45,441 nucleotides of DNA from Butyrivibrio sp. XPD2002 (GTDB taxonomy: Bacteria; Bacillota; Clostridia; Lachnospirales; Lachnospiraceae). The notes under the pieces were generated by a model. It made no database searches. It saw nothing but the letters and a program-made list of their open reading frames with translations, and had not been told where the DNA came from. The DNA lies in contig NZ_KE384118.1 in the NCBI RefSeq assembly GCF_000423945.1, forward strand, positions 1 through 45,441. The letters run 5' to 3'. Below, piece by piece: positions 38,706-45,441 of the stretch (the first letter of the stretch is position 1; every line of letters starts with the position of its first letter). The translations under genes and the position numbers were made by a program.

Positions 38706-40418
38706 TTAGTTATCCAGGTTCACCTTGCGGCTGGTTCCGAAGAACTTCATAAGAAGGTTCATGATAAGAACCGCACTGTAGGTAATGAGAATCAGGATTG
38801 ATGCAAATGCGCAGGCAATTCCGTAGGATCCCTTCTCTGCGAACTCATTGATCTGAACTGTGATGAGCAGATAAGAAGGTGTAACCAGAAGGATGATCGC
38901 ACTGATCGCTGTAATACTGCGGACGAAGGATGTTACAAATCCGCTGAGGAAACTGTCCTTGATAAGAGGAAGAGTAACTGTCATGAATACCTTGAAGCTG
39001 TCCGCACCCATGTCATAAGCTGATTCCTCGATGCTCTTATCGATCTGACGAAGAGCTGAGATACCGCTTCTGGTACCTGTAGGAAGGCTTCGAACGATGA
39101 ATACGATTACAAGGATTGCTCCTGTTCCGTACAGGCTCTGAAGGATTCCTGTTCCGAAGATACCGCCTGAAAAACCTCTGATGTAACCAATGCCGAGTAC
39201 TGTTCCGGGAACTGCCATTGCAAGCATTGAAACTGCCTCAATGAAGCCCTTTGATTTGAATCTTCTTTTTACAACCAGATAAGAAATGATCATGGACAAA
39301 AGTGCTGTTATAGGCGCTGAAATAAGTGAAAGTATGAAGCTGTCCTTAAATGCCTTAAGTCCCTTGTACTTTGTAAATACCTGTCCAAACCACTTGAAGG
39401 TAAGATGGAAATCATATCCCCAGGTCTTGAACATTGCGCCGAAGGGAACGCAGATGTACATCAGAATAACAAACATTGCAAGTGCTGAGCACAGGATTGT
39501 GAGCGGCACTGTAACTGACTTATCAGTGATGAGCATACGCTCTCTTGAAGCTTTTCCTGAAAGAGTTGCTGTACTCTTCGCCTCAAGATAATACTTCTGA
39601 ACTACGAACATAAGAAGTGTGATTCCGAGAAGTACTACCGCCATTGCAGCCGCACCCTCTTTGTCGTAGGCACCTGTGATCTGCAGGTAAATCGTTGTTG
39701 CAAGTGTGTCATAGGAACCACCGATAATCATAGGGTTCGCAAAGTCTGCGATTGACTCGATGAAGGTTACAAGGAAAGCATTTCCAAGTCCCGGAAGAAT
39801 AAGCGGGAATGTAACAGTCATGAATACCTTTAATCTTGAAGCGCCCATGTCTCTTGCAGCCTCTTCAAGTGACGGATCGATGTTTTTAAGAAGTCCCTTG
39901 AGCATCATGTAGCAAACAGGGAAAAATGTAAGTGTCTGAACAATCGCAATTCCCCAGAAACCGTAGACACTGTTGTCGTATATGTGTAATAAAAATCTTG
40001 TAATAATACCTGCCTTACCAAAGAGCATTATCATTGAAAGAGATAATACAAACGGCGGTGATACTACAGGCAGCATGGAAACTGCCTTGAAAAGATTTTC
40101 CATAAATTTCGTTCTAAGCTTAACGTAAACCTCTACATAGGCAAAAAGAAGACCTATGAGAGCTGATGCAATACCTACCAAAAATCCTACTTTAAGTGTA
40201 TTTGTTATAGCTCTTCTGAAGTTTGCAAGAGCCATTACTCTCTCGAAAATAGCAAGTGTGAAACCTTCTTCTGAAATGAAGCTGTCCACCAGCAGTATTG
40301 CCAGCGGATATAGAATAAACAAAGTAAGAAAAGCCACCAAAAGCACAATGGTTGTGACCATTATCGGATCAGCCATCAGCTTTTTTCTGTCAAGGCTGGC
40401 ACTTTGACTCTTAGCCAT
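38706..40418 (-). CDS. fbpB: Ferric-type ABC transporter permease, fused double domain
   Basis: 570 residues from the ATG at 40416-40418 behind GAGGAGG (a TTG one codon earlier is unlikely). About 12 hydrophobic helices in two homologous halves, each with an EAA loop that contacts the ATPase: EEAARDMGASRLKVFMTVTF near 185-205 and EESAYDMGADSFKVFMTVTL near 460-480. The fused two-domain form is typical of FbpB/SfuB ferric permeases, while PotBC-type permeases are usually separate. It follows the binding-protein gene, with a terminator-like hairpin between them. Confidence 0.88.
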   Translation of the reverse strand: MAKSQSASLDRKKLMADPIMVTTIVLLVAFLTLFILYPLAILLVDSFISEEGFTLAIFERVMALANFRRAITNTLKVGFLVGIASALIGLLFAYVEVYVKLRTKFMENLFKAVSMLPVVSPPFVLSLSMIMLFGKAGIITRFLLHIYDNSVYGFWGIAIVQTLTFFPVCYMMLKGLLKNIDPSLEEAARDMGASRLKVFMTVTFPLILPGLGNAFLVTFIESIADFANPMIIGGSYDTLATTIYLQITGAYDKEGAAAMAVVLLGITLLMFVVQKYYLEAKSTATLSGKASRERMLITDKSVTVPLTILCSALAMFVILMYICVPFGAMFKTWGYDFHLTFKWFGQVFTKYKGLKAFKDSFILSLISAPITALLSMIISYLVVKRRFKSKGFIEAVSMLAMAVPGTVLGIGYIRGFSGGIFGTGILQSLYGTGAILVIVFIVRSLPTGTRSGISALRQIDKSIEESAYDMGADSFKVFMTVTLPLIKDSFLSGFVTSFVRSITAISAIILLVTPSYLLITVQINEFAEKGSYGIACAFASILILITYSAVLIMNLLMKFFGTSRKVNLDN

Positions 40419-40442
40419 CAATATAATCCTCCTCTTAAAAAG

Positions 40443-40474
40443 AAGGACGGAAGATTTTTACATCCGTCCTTCAT
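40443..40474 (-). terminator. Intra-operon terminator or attenuator
   Basis: GAAGGACGGA and TCCGTCCTTC form a perfect 10-bp stem, followed on the minus strand by TTTTTAAG. It lies between the binding-protein and permease genes. Such partial terminators commonly keep the soluble binding protein more abundant than the membrane subunits. Confidence 0.8.
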
Positions 40475-40538
40475 AATCTGTAACCACAAGAAATACTTCT
40501 CTAATCTGGCAATCATTTTAGATTGCCGCCCCTAACAA

Positions 40539-41771
40539 TTACTCGGTCTGGAAACGATCGTCTGCTGCGCTTCCAAGAGCTGTCATAACCTCTTCAATGT
40601 ACTTCTCTGTGTTCTGCTTGGCATCCTCGAAGTCATAGTCCATAACGTTCTCAGGATCAAGGCCGAACTCTGAAGCAACCTCAGGCTGCTGTGCGTTGTC
40701 AATTACAAGGAACTGGTAAGAACCGTTCTGAGCTGCAAGCTCTACGCAATCAGGAGAAAGTGCATACTCGATCCAAAGCTTAGCTGCATTGGGATGAGCA
40801 CAACCCTTGAAAATAGCTGTTGCACCAACCTCGAAGGATGTACCTGTTGAAGGAATAATAAGATCAATGTTGCCATAGCCGTTGTCTACGATCTGTGTGA
40901 TTCCATCATGAAGGAAACCGATACCAACGATACACTCACCTGTACCAACGTTCTTAGAAGGGCCTGAACCTGACTTTGTGTAAACTTCGATGTTCTTATC
41001 AAGGTCTACAAGGTACTGGATACCTTCATCATGACCGTACTTCTGGATCATTGTGTTGATAACAAGCTTAGCTGTTCCAGCTGTGTTGTAGTTTGAAAGC
41101 CAGATAAGGCCTTTATACTTTTCATCAAGAAGATCCTGCCAGTCAGCGGGCTCCTCAACTCCCATTCTCTCAAGCTCGTCCCTGTTTACCATGAAGCCAA
41201 GGATTCCCTTATATATTCCATACCAGTAGCCGTCTTTATCCCTGTATGTATCGCTGATGAGGTGGCTTGCATTCTGAGCTTCATAAGCCTCAAGAAGGCC
41301 CTCACCTGCTGCTACGTTGTAAGGATCTGTTGTGCCGCCAAACCATACATCACCTGAAGGATTACCGTTTTCTTCCTCGATCTTACTCTGAACTTCACCG
41401 GTTGAAAGTCTCTGATACTGAACCTTTATGCCGTATAACTTCTCGAAGTTCTCACAAGCTGCTGCAAGATACTCCTCTTCGCAGGAACCGTAAACAACCA
41501 GCTCGCCCTCAGCCTTAGCTGCCTCGATGAGCTCGTCCATTCCAGCAACCTCTGTAGCTGCGCCGTCCTCAGATGTCTCTTCTGTTGCCTCAGCTGTCTC
41601 CTCAGCAGCTCCCTCTGTAGATGCCTCTGCAGTAGAAGTCTCTGCAGATGCTGCCTCCTCTGTCTTTGTGTCAGCTGCAGGTGTCTTTGCAGGTGCTGAA
41701 CCTGAACCACCACATCCAATAAGGCCAAATGTCATTACTCCGGCCAACGCCAATGCCAATTTCTTTTTCAT
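40539..41771 (-). CDS. fbpA: Ferric-type ABC transporter substrate-binding lipoprotein
   Basis: 410 residues from the ATG at 41769-41771 behind GGAGAGAGG. The lipoprotein signal peptide ends in GLIGCGG. A low-complexity Ala/Glu/Thr linker (~30-75) follows. Then comes a periplasmic-binding type II domain of the iron/thiamine group: GELVVYGSCEEEYLAAACEN, ENGNPSGDVWFGGTTDPYNV, GILGFMVNRDEL and IPSTGTSFEVGATAIFKGCA. This is the pattern of FbpA/FutA-like ferric binding proteins, though related 2-aminoethylphosphonate binders are similar. It is the first gene of the operon. Confidence 0.85.
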   Translation of the reverse strand: MKKKLALALAGVMTFGLIGCGGSGSAPAKTPAADTKTEEAASAETSTAEASTEGAAEETAEATEETSEDGAATEVAGMDELIEAAKAEGELVVYGSCEEEYLAAACENFEKLYGIKVQYQRLSTGEVQSKIEEENGNPSGDVWFGGTTDPYNVAAGEGLLEAYEAQNASHLISDTYRDKDGYWYGIYKGILGFMVNRDELERMGVEEPADWQDLLDEKYKGLIWLSNYNTAGTAKLVINTMIQKYGHDEGIQYLVDLDKNIEVYTKSGSGPSKNVGTGECIVGIGFLHDGITQIVDNGYGNIDLIIPSTGTSFEVGATAIFKGCAHPNAAKLWIEYALSPDCVELAAQNGSYQFLVIDNAQQPEVASEFGLDPENVMDYDFEDAKQNTEKYIEEVMTALGSAADDRFQTE

Positions 41772-41939
41772 ATCCCTCTCTCCTTTCAAAATCGGTCAAT
41801 TGATAAACAAATCATAAAGAAAATATTAAATTTTAAATACCCAATTTTCTGTTTATTTATCCGTAAAACTGAACATGGTACAATCATAATTGAAGAGGTG
41901 AATGCACTAAGTGATTTCAATTCCCATTTGGAGGAATTT

Positions 41940-43079
41940 ATGAATATAGTTGCAGTCGCAGTAACAGATTACATAGGAATAATTCTTCTTATAGCTCTGC
42001 TGATCAACAGTCGTTTTAAGCGCGTCGATCAGCAGCTTGACATGAAGATTTTTTCAAATATCGCTTTTCTTACACTGATTTCATGCTTCGTTGATTTCAT
42101 CTCTTTTTATGCGGACGGAAACCCCGGTAATGCCTGGAGAATTATCAACATCATGGCTAATTCATTCTGCTTTTTTGCAAATCCGGTTTTTGTTTTCAGC
42201 TGGTGCCTTTATGAGGATTATAAGCTCTACCACTCCATTTACAGGCTGAGAAAAATCTATAATCTGGCTTCTATTCCTGCCGTTATAATGATAATTCTTG
42301 TTTTCGTTAATCTTTTTTACCCGATAATTTTCTATGTCACAGAGGACAATGTATATCACAGGCTTCCGCTGAGCTATGTCTACTACCTGATCGATACCGT
42401 ATATCTTCTGTTTAGCTATATTGTCATTGCAAAATATGAGAAAAAGTACGGTAAGGTAAGGTTTTTCCCTCTATACCTGTTTCTTGGCCCAATTACCTTA
42501 GGATGTGCGCTGCAGCTAATATTCTTTGGTGTATCACTTATCTGGGTATCACTTGCAGTCGGAATCACCGCAATCTATATGTCCATACAGAACGAATCCG
42601 CCTACCTTGATACTCTGACAGGTCTTTATAACAGGGCATATCTGTATTACAAGCTTGATTTCACAGGAAAATTCAAGGATCCAAAGCTTGGCGGAATTAT
42701 GGTGGATGTGGACTATTTTAAGCAGATAAATGACACCTATGGACACTCCACCGGTGATAAAGCTCTGACCGATGTAGCAAAGATTCTTAACAATAATAAG
42801 CCTGACAATGCAACTGCAATACGTTTTGCAGGAGATGAATTTATTCTCCTGGCCTATGACACTTCTATAGAAGAATTAGAGAACATAAAAATCCGTATGA
42901 CCAGAGCAGTCGAATTTTTCAACAGTCAGAACAGGCGACCCTACAAGCTATCCCTTTCCATGGGATGCAGCACCTACGATTCCGAAAACGAGTCTCTTGA
43001 TGCCTTCTTAAAGCACATGGACAACAACATGTATGAAGCCAAGAGAATCAGGCATGAAGAATTAGAAAAGCGCAGTTGA
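41940..43079 (+). CDS. Membrane GGDEF protein with an AGDEF motif
   Basis: 379 residues from the ATG at 41940, preceded by GGAGG; an upstream in-frame ATG at 41898 also has a weaker site. Six or so membrane helices cover residues ~1-220, an MHYT/7TM-like sensory module. The GGDEF domain follows (DTLTGLYNRAYLYYKLDF, DVDYFKQINDTYGHSTGDKA, then IRFAGDEFILLA). The signature is AGDEF rather than GGDEF, so activity may be reduced but is not excluded. No RxxD inhibitory site is seen. It forms a tandem with the next GGDEF gene, 24 bp away. Confidence 0.85.
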   Translation: MNIVAVAVTDYIGIILLIALLINSRFKRVDQQLDMKIFSNIAFLTLISCFVDFISFYADGNPGNAWRIINIMANSFCFFANPVFVFSWCLYEDYKLYHSIYRLRKIYNLASIPAVIMIILVFVNLFYPIIFYVTEDNVYHRLPLSYVYYLIDTVYLLFSYIVIAKYEKKYGKVRFFPLYLFLGPITLGCALQLIFFGVSLIWVSLAVGITAIYMSIQNESAYLDTLTGLYNRAYLYYKLDFTGKFKDPKLGGIMVDVDYFKQINDTYGHSTGDKALTDVAKILNNNKPDNATAIRFAGDEFILLAYDTSIEELENIKIRMTRAVEFFNSQNRRPYKLSLSMGCSTYDSENESLDAFLKHMDNNMYEAKRIRHEELEKRS

Positions 43080-43103
43080 TCATTTCACGCGACAGGTATA
43101 AAT

Positions 43104-44639
43104 ATGGTAAATATGAATTTTTCTGATATCAGACACTCTATCTCTGATGTCACCGATTATTCATCCTTCATACGTGAAAACAGACAGATGGTGAACAGAT
43201 ATTTAAACACTGTTCTCTGGTTCTGCATTCTGACAGGTCCTGCTATTGCTGTCGGTATTAAGTTCGGCGTTTTTATGGCAGCTACCTATTCGACCTGCAT
43301 GGCAGTTTCCATGTACATGTTTATCGTGGCTCTGCTCCATCTCCTTATCATCAAGATCTGGCCCTATTCTGAGCACGTTGGCCTGCTTGCTCTTATTTCC
43401 ATGGAGCTTCTTTTGGTATTTATGGTGTATCACCATATCCACATTCACATCACCTGGTTTTTCATTCCACTACTAAGTATTCTGTTTTGCGATGGAAAAC
43501 TGTTTTCAATTACCCTGCTGACCAATTATGCCGCAATGGTCATTTCTACCTGGCTTATATCACCCTACGACAGCAGCACTAATTCCACGTTCGATACACC
43601 CTTTGAGTACTTTGTAAATACGATGCTGGGTTACACCATCGAGACTATGGTCATGCTGGTAGCAGGACTTACCCTGACTAAGATTCTCTACGATTTCTTT
43701 TCCGCTCTTATGCAGAAAAACAGGGAAGCTTTGGAAAACTCTGACAGGTTAAAGGAGCAGATGAACATTCTGTTTTCAATGGCAGAAATCTATGACCATG
43801 TGAATCTGATCGACTTAAATTCCATGACTGAGACGTCCCTCAATGACCAGTCCTACGAGACCTACGAGCTGGATTTTGAGAAGCACGCTCACACCGTCAT
43901 GAATCACATGATAAAAAAGCAGGTTTCTCCTGATTATCTTGAAGCCTTTCTGGACTTTACCAATTTAAGAACACTTGAAAGGAGACTTACAGGAAAAAGA
44001 TTTATATTCGGGGAATTTGTTAACACTAAGACCGGATGGTTCCGCGCCCAGTACATCAATGTGGAATCCAATGGTCAGGGCGTTCCCACCACCGTTATTT
44101 ACACTGTTCAGAATATCAACTCTGATAAGAGACGTGAGGAAAATCTTATCAGGATTTCCCTTACTGATGAGCTGACTCAGCTTTTCAACAGGAGAAGTCT
44201 TGATGCTGATATTGCCCGCTATGAAAGTGGACCCATGGAGGCAGATCTTGTTATCCTGTCTATTGATATCAACAGACTTAAGGCCATCAACGATTCTTTG
44301 GGACATGACGCCGGCGATGAGCTTATCCGCGCAGCAGCTGACTGTCTCACCTCCGCCATCGGTAAAAAAGGCAAGGTTTACAGAACAGGCGGCGACGAAT
44401 TCACCGCTGTTGTTCACTCCACCGCTATAGCTGCAATCGTCGATAAGATTAATCAAAAAGCAGCTTCCTGGAAAGGAAGCTACTCCGATGATCTTGCGCT
44501 TTCTATCGGCTATGCATCCCATAAGGATCATCCGGATGCAAGCATAAACGAGTTAAAGAAACTCTCTGACAAGATAATGTATGAAGAAAAAACAAAATAC
44601 TATCAGGAAACAGGCTACGAGCGCCGTGGTAAGAGATAG
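43104..44639 (+). CDS. Membrane diguanylate cyclase with PAS-like linker
   Basis: A 511-residue protein. Five or six membrane helices lie at ~35-205, then a coiled-coil linker (MQKNREALENSDRLKEQMNI) and a PAS-like region (~220-335) with TGWFRAQYINVESNG and a VIYTVQNINSDKRREENLI exit helix. The C-terminal GGDEF domain has DELTQLFNRRSLDADIA, DINRLKAINDSLGHDAGDEL and the intact YRTGGDEFTAVV. The inhibitory RxxD position reads GKVY, so there is no I-site. Linked to the preceding GGDEF gene and probably co-transcribed. Confidence 0.85.
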   Translation: MVNMNFSDIRHSISDVTDYSSFIRENRQMVNRYLNTVLWFCILTGPAIAVGIKFGVFMAATYSTCMAVSMYMFIVALLHLLIIKIWPYSEHVGLLALISMELLLVFMVYHHIHIHITWFFIPLLSILFCDGKLFSITLLTNYAAMVISTWLISPYDSSTNSTFDTPFEYFVNTMLGYTIETMVMLVAGLTLTKILYDFFSALMQKNREALENSDRLKEQMNILFSMAEIYDHVNLIDLNSMTETSLNDQSYETYELDFEKHAHTVMNHMIKKQVSPDYLEAFLDFTNLRTLERRLTGKRFIFGEFVNTKTGWFRAQYINVESNGQGVPTTVIYTVQNINSDKRREENLIRISLTDELTQLFNRRSLDADIARYESGPMEADLVILSIDINRLKAINDSLGHDAGDELIRAAADCLTSAIGKKGKVYRTGGDEFTAVVHSTAIAAIVDKINQKAASWKGSYSDDLALSIGYASHKDHPDASINELKKLSDKIMYEEKTKYYQETGYERRGKR

Positions 44640-44667
44640 TCTTGTTTTTTCATGCTTTTAATTCTGT

Positions 44668-45012
44668 TTAGAAATTGCTTCCGTTCCATCCCCATTCATG
44701 AGAAGCTGTATATTTTATATACATGCGGTCAGGAGCTATTCCCAGCACCTCGCCGTATATTTTTGTGAGCTCTGCAGTCATTCTCTCAAATGCAGCCCTG
44801 TCGGGATCTCCGAAAATATTTACACAAATGAAGGCTGTGGGCTTTTGTCCGTCACCTCTAAAGTACATCTCCTGCTCATCAGCAAGGTCGATCATGAGCC
44901 AGCTCTCACTCTTTCCGGGAATCAGAGCGATGGCCTGTCCAAGTCTTTCCTTGAGTTCTGTTCTCTGTTCAGGTGTGGTTTTTACACTTACTTTTGAATC
45001 AATAAATGGCAT
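44668..45012 (-). CDS. MIF-like tautomerase
   Basis: A 114-residue protein of the macrophage-migration-inhibitory-factor branch of the tautomerase superfamily. The initiator Met is followed by Pro (PFIDSKVSVK), the catalytic N-terminal proline. KSESWLMIDLADEQEMYFRG and the C-terminal DRMYIKYTASHEWGWNGSNF fit MIF. GGAGG precedes the start. It tautomerises keto acids in vitro; the physiological substrate is unknown. It is convergent with the GGDEF gene upstream. Confidence 0.85.
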   Translation of the reverse strand: MPFIDSKVSVKTTPEQRTELKERLGQAIALIPGKSESWLMIDLADEQEMYFRGDGQKPTAFICVNIFGDPDRAAFERMTAELTKIYGEVLGIAPDRMYIKYTASHEWGWNGSNF

Positions 45013-45133
45013 GGTGGTCCTCCTGTTCTTTTGTCGATATTGTCTGTTTTATGAATATTATAATACAAAAGTTTTGGCGGGAGGGGAGATTTTGGGTGAG
45101 CGTTACGTCTGTTTGAAGAAGGATGATGATGTT

Positions 45134-45424
45134 GGTTGCCTCGCGGTGAGGGCTTCTGGTGGGTGTTACGCCTATTTTGTAGGCCGTGATGATATCGGTT
45201 ACCTCGCGGGGATGGCTTTCCGGGTGGCATTACGCCGATGCCCGAACAATTCTAGTTATCGGTTACCTCGTGGGGTGCGTCTTCAAGTTGCCGATAGACC
45301 CGGTCGCGAACAAATCCTTCTACTGGCGTAATACGATTGTCTACGCTACTCCATCCGTGAAGTCTATAGTAATACTTGTTCGCGAATAGACGTAACGGCT
45401 CCTGAACAACCCTCCCGCGAGGGG
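45134..45424. repeat. Second array of the 64-bp repeat family
   Basis: Units begin at 45134 (63 bp), 45197 (64 bp) and 45261 (64 bp); an inverted partial unit lies at 45376-45424. They share GGTTACCTCG(C/T)GGGG at the start and CGAACAA near position 47 with the array at 18.9-19.4 kb. Stretches such as GTTCGCGAATAGACGTAACG in the inverted unit are exact reverse complements of the unit at 19336. The gap 45013-45441 contains no gene I can support. Confidence 0.8.
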
Positions 45425-45441
45425 AGTCAATATATTAGATA

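Noticed and set aside
44723..45331. 202-codon plus-strand open frame
   Set aside because: It overlaps the well-supported MIF-like gene on the other strand and runs into the 64-bp repeats; no ribosome site or domain.

Overview
The window looks like chromosomal DNA of an anaerobic Clostridia species, most likely a motile Lachnospiraceae of the Butyrivibrio/Pseudobutyrivibrio type. The evidence is indirect: moderate G+C, strong GGAGG ribosome-binding sites, tRNA genes without an encoded CCA, an EpsC-type serine acetyltransferase, DUF3793 and DUF1858 proteins, a CIRCE operator, a flagellar hook gene and several GGDEF proteins. There is no rRNA, phage module, complete insertion sequence or CRISPR array.

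Region 1 (1-18.1 kb) is an accessory-looking run of small genes, almost all on the minus strand: GNAT acetyltransferases, an adenosine deaminase, a NUDIX hydrolase, a SAM methyltransferase, tautomerases, HAD phosphatases, a ParB-HAD fusion, alpha/beta hydrolases, an MscS channel, and small DUF proteins (DUF6434, DUF5714, DUF1622). It shows clear decay: an internally deleted kinase, an internally deleted TrmO, a HAD gene cut by a repeat, a headless gene tail and a headless HATPase. A 68-bp palindromic element occurs here four times in full and once as a half. In the full copies it lies in gene junctions, and in three of them its end directly abuts the stop codon of the upstream gene. A 52-bp tandem repeat occupies 7.1-7.36 kb. 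A TetR gene with twin operators governs the GNAT-hydrolase fusion gene.

Region 2 (18.2-20 kb) holds a DUF3793 gene behind a strong promoter with a palindromic operator, then a non-coding block of 64-bp repeats and GC-rich hairpins, then two tRNA-Leu genes (anticodons CAG and AAG). The 64-bp repeat returns at 45.1-45.4 kb, so it is a dispersed family.

Region 3 (20-28.4 kb) is core-like: a small membrane protein, a Cache-type chemotaxis receptor, an arginase-fold protein with a MecA-like Clp adaptor behind a CIRCE (HrcA) operator, a flagellar hook gene followed by a possible structured RNA, serine acetyltransferase and a secreted CAP/fibronectin-III protein.

Region 4 (28.5-45 kb) holds tRNA-Pro, a CPBP membrane protease, a 925-residue TetM/EF-G-like GTPase fused to a YacP/Rae1-type NYN nuclease domain (the most striking gene in the window), a diguanylate cyclase with a helical-repeat sensor, DUF1858, a DUF4163/DUF3298-PQQ lipoprotein, MgtC, a complete Fbp-type ferric ABC importer (binding protein, fused permease, ATPase), two more membrane GGDEF proteins in tandem and a MIF-type tautomerase.
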